In this document: piece after piece, positions 1 to 12,651 of the stretch
Layout of the letters: each line of letters starts with the position of its first letter
Numbering within the stretch: the first letter of the stretch is position 1
Assembly (NCBI GenBank): GCA_016748015.1
Contig: JAAOMT010000128.1
Location: forward strand, 723,223 to 787,222
Reading direction: 5' to 3'
DNA length: 64,000 nt
DNA from: Geosiphon pyriformis
Lineage: Eukaryota > Glomeromycota > Glomeromycetes > Archaeosporales > Geosiphonaceae
The notes under the pieces: model-generated
Told to the model about the DNA's origin: nothing
Seen by the model: only the letters and a program-made list of their open reading frames with translations
Database searches by the model: none
Program-made: the position numbers and the translations under genes

Positions 1-1
1 C

Positions 2-82
2 TATCCTATGCCAGAAGGAGAACTGGAAAAGTTTTTAAAAGACGTTAAAGACGATGATTTGAGAAAATCAAAGATTATATAA
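2..82 (+). CDS. C-terminal tail of an unidentified + strand gene (partial)
   Basis: An open frame enters from the left edge and reads 26 codons to a TAA. The peptide is acidic and lysine-rich and ends in KSKII. It converges on ALG8, whose stop lies about 100 bp further right. The piece is too short to identify, and it could also be chance read-through. A real last exon is plausible because the base composition is gene-like and a typical AT-rich 3' gap follows. Confidence 0.4.
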   Translation, partial: YPMPEGELEKFLKDVKDDDLRKSKII

Positions 83-178
83 ACCTCGGTTCTTCTATCT
101 TGATAGAAGCAAAATGTCTACAAAGGTTTTTCTTTGTATTATTTCTACTTTTTCGAACTGTCAAGACCTTCTGTACAC

Positions 179-2936
179 TTAATTCAGAAAGTAATTAACC
201 GAAAATCTAATCCACGAATATACAACTCCTATCGCACAATAAACCGATGTCGTCAGAAGTGGAAGAAACGGATATTTTCCTCGAAATACTAAGTCATGTA
301 TTATACTAGTAAAAAGCTGAAGCGCGAAGAATCCAAATATGTAAAAGTTTTTGAAAAGGGAGATCGTCGAGTTTAATCTAGTGTTCAATGGCTGCTTTTT
401 GGTGGACCTATTATAAATTAAATGGACCAGAAAAGTCACAGATAAAAAGTTAACTTCTTTTTTATGGAAGGGAGAAAAGGTACCAGAAAGTTCACTAGGA
501 AAAAAAACAAAAATCACCTTGGGATCAAATGAGACAGGCCAAAGAATGTTAAGATTATCCATATTAAAAATATCGAAATCTTAATGACTGACTCTGAAAC
601 AAAATTACAACTGAATGAATGACCAAGAGCCCATTTCAATAAAATAACCTTCAAATACATGGTAAACTAACCTGTGGCTTGAAAAAGAAGTGGAAACAGC
701 GAAACCAAACCAGATAAAGAGAGGATAACAAAAGTATGAAAGTGTTCGTGACTTTCGCCGGCTATCAAGCTACAAGGCCCAAAAATATCTTAGGTTAAAA
801 GTGCCTTACTGATCCACGAAAAATAGTCCTAAAGTTTGTTTAAATCAACAATGCTCATATTTTAATTACCTGAACGGAATCAAAACGAGTAAAATTGCTT
901 TCTCATGAACATGCCATCCGAATAAGAACGACGCGAATCCACACTGGATTAGAGAGCCCATGAAATTTCGAAAATTAGGTAGTCGCCATAATTTCACCAA
1001 GGCCGACTTTAAAGGTGAAATGATAAGCGATCCAAATTTTGTTAATGAATTTTTGTTTAGGAACAGAACGAGAAAAGATTTAAAGATATGAGAATGCCTA
1101 CAATTTGAAATAGGAGAGTGATTACGAAGGTATGATTCGGTTGAATGTTGGGTAATATGGCAAAATTCACATCTCCAACCAAACCTCGTGTAATAGAGGA
1201 AAGAGCCTCTTCGTTGATCTTCCAACCCAACCCTTTACCGACTAGAAAATCGCCAAAAATGAGCACTCTACAAGGCTTCATTGATTGCTAACCCAAAACA
1301 GAAATTTCAAATTTTCAAAATTACCAAAAACCAGGGCACGATCTGCCACCGAATATAACGCCCAAAAGTTCGGTGCCCAATAAGCGTGACATAAACCACG
1401 AGTGAACGGAAAAAGGCGTGATAGAACTTGACCCATTTGTCCTAGGTAAATAAAAGGGGCAAAAGAAATAGCAAATGTAATGGCTACAGATGCGCCCAAC
1501 ACTATAAAGTTCTTGAATAAGAACCGAGAAGATCCTGGATGGGGAAATCAAGCAATCCATAGTTATTAACGCATCTCAGCATATAGAATCATGAATATAA
1601 TGGAAAACGAAAAACACCTGCCGATTTCCCTGCATCTTGAAAACAATAGTGTCGTAATAGGTAAACAAAATAAGCGGGCGCCAGATATAAAAAAATATGT
1701 TTGAAATTGAGCAAGATGGCAAATAGAATTCCGGATGCGAGATCATTTCCCTATTTAGCGGATATGAATTTGAGTTATTTCATCAAGAAAATACAAAGGA
1801 ATATTAGTATAAAGCCAAATTGAATGTCTGATCGTAATTAACTGTGAAAACCGATATACCTTCTTTGCATACACTATTGAGAGTAAAAGGATCCCATATA
1901 GAAACCCGTTATACTGAAAATGAATATGTAGATTTTGGCAAATTGTCAAGGAGCCAAGTTTTTTTTGAGGTGTTTAGAATGAGCAGTTAGTTATGCCAAA
2001 CTGGATTTTAAATTGAAACAAGTTTTGATCGAAAGGACGTGACTGATCGAGACAATAATTAATGAAAGAAAGAGAAAACAGAAAACAACAAGGATATGAT
2101 CAACAATTATCAATCCTGGATTCAAAAATATCGAGGCAGCGATGATAAAGTTTTGCCAAGGATTGCTTTGCCTCCAAGTTTCCAAAAATCTTTTGATGAA
2201 ATTTGTACCGTGACGAAAATAAATAAATGAACGAATAAATAAAGGGTTTTACTGAAACACAGTTTGAGAATTAATCTTGACTCATGATAAAATGAATTTG
2301 AAAAGAATTGAAAATACTTTATAGTCAAAACTTGGTAAAACCCAAAGGATGAAAGATTCAAACAGCAAGTTTCTTCATTAGTAATGCATAATATTTTTCA
2401 CAAAAAACTTACTTTTCTAAAGCAAAGAACAAGAACAATTCACTGACCAACACAGATCCTCGCTGAAAATAGACTGTTTGACGACTAACATAATTCAAAT
2501 TGTCTACTCGCAACATTTCCTGATCGCTCAAGATCCTAGCGGCAATTTGTGCCAAGACCCATTCGAACCACGCAAAAAATGGTGGATAATCTATTGTCCA
2601 TTCACTTGTATCCTGGGAATATATCATCATCCACGCCAAAATCACAACCATTATGAAGGAAAGCCGAAGATAAACAAAATAATACCAGAACGCTAGTCAC
2701 CTCGGTGTACCATTTCGAGATTGGAAGACTGTATGTGATTGCTAGCCAGTTTCGATGAACTTCAAAATCTGTTGATCGGCTTTTCGTATTTTAAAAGACC
2801 AGAATGCAACACGAATGGAAATGGTAAATATATTGTATTATGATGTTTAAAAACTATTGGATTGAACTAAAACTTACTAAGCGGGAAAGAGTAAAACCTT
2901 GATAATGGTACTAAAAATCAAGACCGAGCTTTGCAT
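179..2936 (-). CDS. ALG8: ALG8-like dolichyl-P-Glc alpha-1,3-glucosyltransferase
   Basis: Adds the second glucose to the dolichol-linked N-glycan precursor in the ER lumen (GT-C fold, family GT57). The start at 2936 encodes [19 protein letters not shown]. Its TA|GTAAG donor joins an exon giving a Tyr codon and then [19 protein letters not shown], the first luminal loop that carries the acidic residue considered catalytic in this family. Next come [51 protein letters not shown] and [14 protein letters not shown] in the family's order, and the last exon ends with [29 protein letters not shown] points to ALG8 rather than ALG6. Coding is spread over many short exons separated by small introns. 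The internal exon borders were not all resolved. The protein is multi-pass. MCD4 lies about 515 bp upstream on the same strand. Confidence 0.93.
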
Positions 2937-3451
2937 GATAATTATGACTGAATTTTCGTTGATAATTTTCTCGCTTATTTTCCCATTGTCGATTTTGGAA
3001 TAAATCAATCGGAAATTTTCGAGTCTTTGTTAAATTGATATTTATAAATGCTTGTTGATAAATAGATATGACCCAAAAATAGTAATTGTATATCACTTAT
3101 TTTTAAAGACAAGATTTTAGCTTTGTTTTACTGTTTTGTTTGAATTTATGACAAATTAAATGACACAATCACACTTTAAAATTATTTTGGCAAATAAAAA
3201 TGTATTTGTTATATATTATTGTGAGTAAAAAGTAATTCCTTAATATACTGCCTAACAAAGTTGTATTTAAATGCTAAAATTATAGATAAAACTGCTTTTT
3301 GATTAATTTTTAATCAAAAATTGTTCCTTAATTAAATAAAAAAGAGTACGAATAAAGGAGATTCGCGAGATTTATTTTGTTAAAATTATTTTTATAAAAA
3401 TCATGAAAATCTTAAAGTTTAGTGTGCAACGAAAGATTCCCATGATTTTTT
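2937..3451. other. AT-rich spacer between ALG8 start and MCD4 stop
   Basis: About 515 bp of AT-rich DNA. It should hold the 3' UTR of MCD4 and the promoter of ALG8, both on the minus strand. No convincing coding, RNA or repeat signal was seen. Confidence 0.6.
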
Positions 3452-6400
3452 CTAAGATGAAACATCTCCTACCAAGAGATTACTCAACCAAAATAATAAA
3501 ATCATAAACAGTGAAAACAAGGAACTAATACAAAAGTGGCTGATTGTTGTACCTATCTCCAACCAACTTCCGTCATCTCGAACCAGATAAAAGAAATTAA
3601 GCGTCATCACGTCACTGGTTGACAACACAAGTAAAAAGATGCTGATCGCTGGCAATTCTATCGACTTTGTGACAATTGTAAAAACCGAAGAAACGATAAA
3701 GAAAGGTATGAGAATTTTAAAAATCAACAAAGCGCCCATCAAAAAAGGATCGAAGACAGTAGTCAGCCGGTAGACGCTTTGCAAGGAAAAGCTGCCGAGA
3801 CTCGCCACGTTGCCTGTGCCAAAAAATGCGACTTTGATAAAAAAAAGGAAAAAGACGGCGATTCGAATGTCATTAATCTTCAGAGATCGCATAGCCCCTG
3901 TGTTAGCTCCTCTTGACTGTGGAGCTTCAAAACGATACATTTTTCTCTCAAGCGCAAGCCATAAAAATAGTGTGATCGAAAAGAAGCAATAGAATAAAAC
4001 TTCATAAGAGATACTTAGAAGGACGAATAATGGTGCAAAGGCAAGAACGATGTTGACAAGGCGAAGAAGGAAATGTTGTTCGCCACGGAACCGATATATG
4101 AAAGGTGTAATAGAGGAAATACCTGTGATGGTATGTTTGTTGATAAATAACGGAATTTTTGGATGACTTATTTGTAGAAAAATCGAAGCAAGAACATAAA
4201 AAACGCTTTTTCGTTACCCAGGAATAACCATCCAAGTAATTGATTTAGCACAGGTAGACCCAATTTTTGGCTGAGTTTGCTTGTTGTATCATAGACCAAG
4301 AGAGTGCTGGATAATATCAATCCTATCTATTCGCAGCAAGACAAATCATATAAAATAAGTTTGGAATTAGCAGTGCGTGGAGTCTAGACTTTCAAATAAA
4401 ATTGATTTTGAATTGACCTGAAACTGAATAACTCTCCTGGAAAAAGTGTCCTCCTCCTTCATGAAAGGTTTACTGTGTCTTAGCGTAATAAAGCCGGTGG
4501 CTGCCAATAATAGCCCGCCAGAATTGCTATCGATTAATTGATAAAAAATTTAGAAATAGAGTATCGATAAATCAAAAACCTAGCATTTACTTACACCAAT
4601 GTGATATCTTCACCTTTTTCAACTGGCAGTAACATGAACAAGCTCGAAACTATACAAGACCCTGACCAAACAACAAGTAACTTCCCGTTGACATCACGAA
4701 AGTTCGATGGCATCGTGGCTGGCCAAAGAGCAGCAAGAACAAAGCAAGCAGTTAAAACACTCCGCTCAAAGTAACTATATACCTTCATAGTGAAAATAAG
4801 ATTAATGAAAAAAGAACGACATAAGTCATATTCATATGATGGAAAGCAGCAATTGACCATTCAATTAATATGGTGACCTTAATATAATGCTCCGCAACGT
4901 GCTTCATTTTCCTTGGTAAGCAATCATAGACTAAGGCAATTCTTATAAGTTGTGTAGCGAGAATTTTGTTAGACTTACCAGAACTTCCAAAGCAATTATA
5001 TATCCGGCGAGGTAACCCGCGACGCTCAACCGACTTCTTCCATTTACGGCGAACTGCCAGCTCTGAAAAAGGGTATGACGCTGCCTTATTATCTCACTCC
5101 AAAACGCTACTGGAAAAAATACATATACGTAATATGTTTTAGGAGATTCTTGAACGAATAAGATTAGATACAAGGACAAGAAGGCAAAATAGGTAATCAG
5201 AATTCGCTAGAAAACAATATTTTCTTTGTGAGTTATGAAAAGTAGATTAAAGATATTAATGAAGGTACAGCCGCACTCACTAGATAATTGGGACGATATC
5301 TCAACTTCGCTGATCTATGATCATCCTCCAAAAAATATTCTTTCAATATAAAAATAAAGCTGTAGATGATCCAGCCTGAAAATCCAGCCGTAATAATCAA
5401 TTGCAGAAATAACCAATCGTATCTATAATGATGAAGAGGTTCAAAACGGATAAATATATTTTACAATAAAAAGAAGATTTCCTATGTGAAATAAACCATA
5501 CGTTTGAAGATACCGTAGGCCTTTCAATGATAAATCCAACAGAAGCAAGCATAATTTTTCAGCGTCGTCATATTTTTCAGTTTCGATTAGCATTTTGATT
5601 TGTAGGATTAGAGTTCGGGGATTGTGCGTCGCATTGCTCAAAGGAAAAAATGGCTTAAACATCAGTTCAGTTTGCCTTTTTTGGTCTGTGGATAATGGAG
5701 GTATTAGAGGTATAATCATGAATAATAATTAGTGTTTTGAGCCACCCGAACAATATAACTTACCGTGTTTAACCAGATACTGTTCAGATACTTGCATTGC
5801 ATTGACCAGAGCACTTTGAGCCTTGAATTGAGGAGTGTTATTCAGATATTTTAACGGTAATTCCCCTACAGAGTTGACAGGATAATGAATACCGATCAGT
5901 GAGGCCTATATATGAAAATCGACATAATTAAGGAGCTATTTTAAAATTGAAACAATCAAGGATTTTTCTTATTAATGTATGATAGCCATTTGAAAAAATA
6001 CCATTAAAGGTGCAATATCGGCTTGTAAAACATCGTTTCTCTGCAAGTGATTCAGATTCCATTCAGCAGATATCTCATCATGCCCACTTAGATATGTTGT
6101 GTTTGGTTTATTAATACCAGCACCCCATGCAATCAATGGGGTGCGTGTATTATCTGGGTGGCCATCTCCATGATTTCCTGATAATGTAAATAAGTGAAAG
6201 TTAATTTCAAAAGTTCAAGATTTATATTCATAATTTAAAAATCTATACTTTGCCTCGATTGCTCATGCCATGATCTGAGGTAAGAACGTATGCTGTTTTC
6301 CCATCATCTCCGTAAAATTTTTCCATAAATTCCACAACTTGCTTGACACCCTCATCAACAACCTTGATATTACGCATGTATTCTTTAGAGTGAGGACCAT

Positions 6401-7386
6401 ATGCATGCCCATTGGTATCTAATCCCAGTAAATGTAAAAAAAAGATAATTTCCTCATCTTGAAGTTGTTCACGCAGACTATCGTTTGAGGTAGAATTCTC
6501 AAAAAGTTGACGAAATTTTTCAAAAACCCAAGTATCTAATTGGGTGGCATCTATTTTAGAATCCAATCCAATCCAATCCGATCAATATAAGGTATTTGAA
6601 TAAAGGTCAAATAATAGAACAAGGGTTTATAGTCATTAAAAAATACCTTTGGCAAAATTCTCAAGTTCGGAAGAGTACATTATTGTATCTATTCGAGAAG
6701 GGTCAGAAGCACCCTCAGAAAACATTGGCAATATATCAGGGGACCCGAAAGACCACGTATGTTTGCTTTGGTTCAAAACCGAATCAAATTCGACAGGATT
6801 TGTTTTCCAACCTGGCAAAATTTTCAAGGTCAAATTTTGAATCAATTAAAAAGACAAAACTATATTTTAAACCTTTTGTAACGGCACTGACATCCTCATA
6901 GAAGCCTGCAATCAAGGCCACATGTCCTGGTCTTGACTCAGTCGGGACGCGTGTATGTGATATTCCCCAGGACCCCTGTTCATTTATAATTTTCTTCAAG
7001 AATGGAGCTTTCAAGACAGATTGCGCTGAGTTTTCGTCTGAAAGAAATTGATAAAGCTTATCCGCGCGTAAGCCATCAGCTAAAAGTTGTTAAAAGTAAT
7101 AGTTATTATGCTATTTCACGAGCCTATGACTCGAATATAATTTGTTTTATTTAAATTTACCAACAAATAGAACCAGCCTTTTTGCAGGTGCCGGCAATCC
7201 CACTTTATACGGAGTCATACCATGAACCAATGGTGAGGTGAAATAAATGTCGAAAATACTCCATATGTATGCGACGTGAAATAACAGGCTAATAATAAGA
7301 AGACTACTGCTAGAAGTATTTGGAAGACCACAAATAAGAATAAAACGAAAAAAAGTCCTTAATCGAGTTAAAATTCGGAAAGCCAT
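3452..7386 (-). CDS. MCD4: GPI ethanolamine phosphate transferase 1 (MCD4/PIG-N)
   Basis: Transfers phosphoethanolamine to the first mannose of GPI anchors in the ER. The N-terminus has a membrane segment followed by [18 protein letters not shown], a hallmark of the family. Later exons give [32 protein letters not shown] (with the Thr nucleophile region of the alkaline-phosphatase-like domain), [20 protein letters not shown], and the metal-binding blocks [15 protein letters not shown] and [13 protein letters not shown]. The C-terminal half is a run of membrane segments ending in [18 protein letters not shown]. The Met at 7386 is used because it precedes the first membrane segment. At least ten introns break the gene. 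A short ATCCA tandem run lies at an intron near 6560-6580. ALG8, another ER glycan enzyme, is next downstream. Confidence 0.95.
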
Positions 7387-9428
7387 TAGTAAAAGGTCTT
7401 GAATTAGGAAAATCGTTCATGTTATATAAAAAATTATTGGATTTTTACAATGAGTCAATTCCAGGTACGAGACTTGCAGTGAACTGACACTAACCCGAAA
7501 TGAAAGGTAGGATGATCTTCACACGTGGGTGCCGGACCAACATAATAAATAAATAATTCTCCGATCTTAATATTTTAAATCAACTTCAGGCTTCAGTTTA
7601 CAACTTTATGAAGCCTCAAGCTATTAGAACCTTTCTTTCAAGGCTGAAACATATAGCAGACTCATAAAGAGCTCAAAGAAGAACAAAAGAGAAAGAAAAT
7701 TTTATAGAATCTGAAGGATAATATTACTTTTAAGTACGCAAGTGAAAAACATCGCAAATCATGTATTGCATGCGTTGGTTTATTCCTCTATTGCTTTTGC
7801 CATTCCCGAACGCCCCTCCATTCTTTGTTATTACCTTCTTAATCTCATATTTCCTGCATCAAAGACCATGGTAAACAGTTTTCCCTTTGCCTCGCTTTTT
7901 GATCCTGGTTTTTATGCTTGTCACCGAACTGTACTTCCAACTCTATGTTCGCGTTAGTGTCTATTGCTCAATACTTTTGCTGGCGCTTTTCTCGAGTACT
8001 TGCTATTGGGGACAAGGTCGTTGTTGGTTGACCCTGAATCATGGAGATTTCCTAAATCCACAATCGATGTCAACTCCCAACGAAATGGCTGGTAGGGGGC
8101 ATCTTCTTGATGCAGCTAAAGCTGGGGCTGTAGGTGGTTAAAAAAGTTTTAAGATTATAAACAAAAACAATTTACATTGCTCGTTACTTTGAATTACAAA
8201 GGGCTTTAGTATTCATTATTAATCAACTTTTAATTCATTACTTTCCCTCAGATATGGGAAATTCATTCACATAAACAGTGTATTTAAAGAGATTAATATT
8301 GTATTTCTATATAACCTTTAGCATTTTTCTTCTTTAGATTAGCAATGGCGACCGTTTTTGCGTTGACGCCAATCTTATTAATATTAAAGACAAATGAGAA
8401 ATAGAAGGAATTTAGGAAGGGCAATTCTGGTAAATGTAACTTAAGAATTTCATTTTAAAACAAAGATTGGAAAAAAGCCCCTCAAACTCCAGAGGATTTA
8501 TACAGACAAAGGGATATTTGACATAGATACGTGCTTTTAGATTAAATTTTCAAATTTTTTGATTATAAATTATATTATTTCATATAAAAGCAATGCGAAA
8601 GATGGGGGGCAAAAAAGTTTTTAAATCTCAATTAAAATTCCCATTATTTAAATTTTTCTTTTTTATAAACGGTGCATGGATTATGTAAACCCTAATAATA
8701 ATAATGGTGCTACTATGCTAATTATGAACGATCTTATTTGGTGATCAAAAAGGTATTTGGGAAATTTTTGATTTTTTGAATTTCAAATAATTGTATTCTC
8801 GATACGGAAAGCTTCACAGTATCTGACTAAATGGAATGCATCAATTTTTAGAAATTGGGAAGAAGTGATTCAATAATTCATTACATTTAATAAGCATTTG
8901 TCCTCAATATTGAGAATTTTTCAGTTCAGGTTTTAATTCTATGCTACTTTGACTTTTAATTTGATTTTTCTCTAAAGTGATCAACCATTAGCGATAAAAT
9001 AAATTTCTTTCGAGAAATAACAGCGTAATTAGCTCGAATTGAATCAGTCACGGGATTCCTTCGGAGATTACCATCACCGCATTAGACTAACTTACTTAAA
9101 CTGCGTCAAACTTGATCAAGAAATATGAGGAATCAGCCTTCGTTTATAAACACAATCATTTGGCACAAAGGGGTCATTAGTGACGGCTCTTATACATAAT
9201 ACACCAATCGAAGGGTGTACTTTCCAATCAAATATATATATATATATAAAATCATCAACTCGCATTCTGTCTCCAACTATTAGCTTTTAGAACAATATAA
9301 TTTCAAATTTTCTCCTCCCCTCTCTTAACCTAATAATTTTTCACAAATTTATCTCTTTGATAGACTCAAGTCGCGTCTTAAAATATCAATATAATCTAGT
9401 ACTTTTACTTAACGACAAATAAATCACA
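7387..9428. other. Intergenic region between MCD4 and UBC12 (divergent promoters)
   Basis: Two kilobases separate the divergent starts of MCD4 and UBC12. Overlapping + frames at 7742-7957 and 7887-8141 have unusually even base composition; the second would encode a small hydrophobic peptide ending in AAKAGAVGG. No family is recognised, so they are not called as genes. A (TA)n run lies near 9229-9248, about 180 bp upstream of the UBC12 ATG. The rest is AT-rich with no tRNA or repeat seen. Confidence 0.5.
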
Positions 9429-10479
9429 ATGATCAAAATTTGGTCAATCAAAAAGGAGAACGCACAAGCCGAGAAAAGGAAAACAAAAGTCAGTGCCGCC
9501 CAGATTCGCGTGCAAAAAGGTAGGTACTTTGGTCGGCTGATGCGTGTGACCTAATTTTAAGTCAGGATGCATAGTCAAAGATTATTGCAAAACCTGTTAT
9601 AATTTTCAAGGAATTTAGGAAACTGGCTTGAGTTTTAATTATTCAAAACTTAATTCTAGTGGGAATGAAGTCATGCTAATTTACTTCCTGTCTTATTATT
9701 TAATGTTTTCAAGATTTGACGGAATTGGCACTTCCCGATACAATGCAAATGAGTTTCCCCGATGAATCAGACTTGCTCAATTTCGATCTATCTATAAGAC
9801 CTGATGAAGGTATATTTTAATATAAAATAAGAATTATCATCTTAAACTACTCTTTTAAATTATAAAACTTATATCCAATTTGGTTAAACGTCAACCCGTC
9901 GACCATCTGCTTGTCGATTCCCAATAAATTTGTGATGATTTACAAATTTTAAAGGTTTCTATAAAGGTGGTCTTTTTAGGTTTAAATTCAATATAAATAA
10001 CAATTATCCTCATGATCCACCAAAGGTTCGATGCACTCAAAAGGTAAATTTAATCAATCAATCAATCAATTTAAATATAAATTTACATAATAAATCCTGG
10101 TAAAAATAATATTTTATTTCAATAATTTCACTGTCACTAGATTTATCATCCCAATATTGATCTTGAAGGAAATGTATGTTTGAACATTCTGCGTGAAGAT
10201 TGGAAACCTGTTTTGAACCTCAACTCTGTCTTGGTAGGTTTGCAATACCTCTTCCTAGAACCCAATGCAGAAGATCCTCTGAACAAAGGTAAATCGATTT
10301 TAAATGTAATAAATAAAATATTACATTTTAATTCGTTCATCTTAACATAAATTCATAATGTATTCGCAGAAGCGGCTGAGGACTTGAGATCAAACCGGAA
10401 GAATTTCGAACATAACGTCAAACAATCTATGAGGGGGAAGGATGTTAAAGGGGTTTATTTCGAGAATGTGTTGATTTGA
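9429..10479 (+). CDS. UBC12: NEDD8-conjugating enzyme E2 (UBC12/UBE2M)
   Basis: E2 enzyme that receives NEDD8 from the Uba3-Ula1 E1 and passes it to cullins. Five exons (9429-9519, 9714-9809, 9955-10043, 10141-10288, 10370-10479) splice in frame to 177 residues, the usual family length. The start gives [11 protein letters not shown], the N-terminal E1-docking extension typical of Ubc12. The UBC fold follows, with [10 protein letters not shown] and [19 protein letters not shown]; Cys105 of [10 protein letters not shown] is the thioester cysteine. [19 protein letters not shown] and [17 protein letters not shown] close the protein. [15 protein letters not shown] rather than ubiquitin-E2 signatures makes Ubc12 the clear call. 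Confidence 0.96.
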
Positions 10480-12651
10480 GAGAACCCTAGTTTGATTGCA
10501 AATGATTCCCTCATTTAATACACTGAAGATTTTTTTTCCTTCGTTAACATAGACTAATAAGAACTTTTGGGGGTTTTCGTTGTAGTCTTTTTTACGTCTT
10601 GCTTTTATATTCTTCTTGCTACAATTTCCTTTCCTTTCCTTTCCTTTCCTGACCTGACCTGACCTTCTAAATTCTCATTAATTCATAATTGAATTAAAAG
10701 CGCTGCTTTGAACAGTAGTTGGCTATATAATAGTTGAACTATTAGTGAAATAGATGTACAGAATGGAGAGAATTGGCTTGTTCTTCGTAACCTGAAATCA
10801 GCATGTTCTAGTGAAAAAAATGGCTTGATCTTTAGACATTTATCCTGAATTCAAAGGGAGGTTGTCTTTGTGACTGGAGTTAAACCTGTTATATTGACAT
10901 TTTTTATAGTTGAACGAGTATTTAGGCTTGAAAGTGTAGGCAGCGGTGGTATTTGTAAAGGTATTATGGAGACGTCAATCGTACACAGAACAAAAGTTGT
11001 GATAACTAGTAAAAGATTAACTTTGGATTTTTTTATCATTGTTTAATTGACCAACAATAAAGTTTAGGACGTTTAGAAGTTACCGGAAAAGAATGATCAA
11101 TGTTCAAGTACTATAGGTCTTCTTTCACTGAGGATTGTTAGCAAGCTATCATTCTCAATCATTTAATATTTAATAGAACCCTTTTATTAGTTGTTAATCT
11201 CTGACTTTAGCCCAGTCGGGGCTGATGTTCGTAACCTGCAAGAAATGGTCAAAGGCGTTCAAGAAAGCGATTGAAACATTTTACCAGATTTGACGTTTAA
11301 ATCAATGGTCTGAGATAAGGTATACTTAATTTTTACATTCTTTTAATGTAAGATGGGAACTCTCATTTCCAATGTTTCGTATGGTGGTCGAAATTAATCT
11401 TTTAGGACGTTCAATGTAACTAAAGTATGTTTCCCTTATTTAACATCGCGATAAAAATAAGTGACTGAAATTTAATCTAATGTGGTGAAAAAATGAGACT
11501 TTGAAATCAATTTGATTGAAACTTTCCCCATGATATTAGGCACTATATATCAGGTATCCAGATTCATTGTATTACACTAAAAAATTAAAATATCTTTGAC
11601 CTCGAACTCATTTTTAATTGTGCAAAACCTTCCCTAACTGAATGGCATTCGGTTAAATGAGATCGCACCTGGCCTAATTGAGGGAACTGCTACCAGCAGT
11701 CGCCCAACAAGTAATCCGTAATATCCCTTTACAGCGAATGGTATTTATAGAATTTTCAAAGCTAAAATTTGTTTTCTGAATACTGGAGGATATTGGATTT
11801 TTTAAAATCTTTTTGATCTTGGAAGCTGCCAGTCACATCACTAATATACATGTACCTTCCTTCACCCAACATAGGACAACGTTATGCCGTGGATGGTAGT
11901 GAGAAGCCTTGCCTTATCCTGAGAGCGTATTATATTCTGCTGAATTTTATCAAAAAAAACCCAGGTTTTAAATTGTAATTGAACGGGCGAATTGGTTTTA
12001 TTAATTAAAATATATTAATTTATTAGTCAAAAAACAAGATTTATTGCTCAATTTAAACTTAATACAATAATTCACTGAAGAATAGTAAAAAGTTTTCAAG
12101 GATTTTTACCCAGTGTTTAATACTTTTTGCGAAAAGAATGGCCGATTTGCAAAAATATTATTTCAGAATACAATGATGTAATTTTTATTCATATTTACAT
12201 ATATTCAATACTTTGCTATTAAATGTGGCGTCCCACTTACACGAAAGAGTACTGGATAACTGCGTATTTAAGAATTGGTCGAAATGATGCATGGAATATC
12301 TATTCGTGTCGTTATAATTGTGCGACAATGCCTTCTTTTGAATGGGATAATACATTTACATTAATCATAATATAATAGTCCTGATCCTTGACATCTAACC
12401 AACATATACAAAACGTCTTTCTTTTTTCGCGATCTCAAAATCTCCTCCCAGCCCCTATAAAAATTTCGACCTCCTGTCGCTTTCCTACCCGCTTATAGAA
12501 TTTTCATTTTTCCTGCCAACTCAAAGTTGTCCAGTAACAAGATAAAGAGCGTATTACAAAAAATTACAAGTTCAAAAATCACACTGATATAATAACTTAA
12601 ATTGCCATACAAGGAGCAGTGAAGATTGTAGTATAAGAAATAATTGACAAC
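10480..12651. other. Intergenic region between UBC12 and SKT5-like gene
   Basis: About 2.2 kb without a supported gene. It must contain the UBC12 3' UTR and the promoter of the SKT5-like gene. A pentanucleotide repeat lies at 10626-10665 (separate entry). A 62-codon minus frame at 10851-11039 shows no family resemblance. Pyrimidine-rich tracts at 12417-12490 precede the SKT5-like ATG. Confidence 0.5.
10626..10665 (+). repeat. Compound pentanucleotide microsatellite
   Basis: Five perfect copies of TTCCT are followed directly by three perfect copies of GACCT. It lies about 150 bp after the UBC12 stop, probably in or near its 3' UTR. Confidence 0.9.

Noticed and set aside
10851-11039. Minus ORF of 62 codons downstream of UBC12
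   Set aside because: No recognisable domain, no splice context, and typical intergenic composition.
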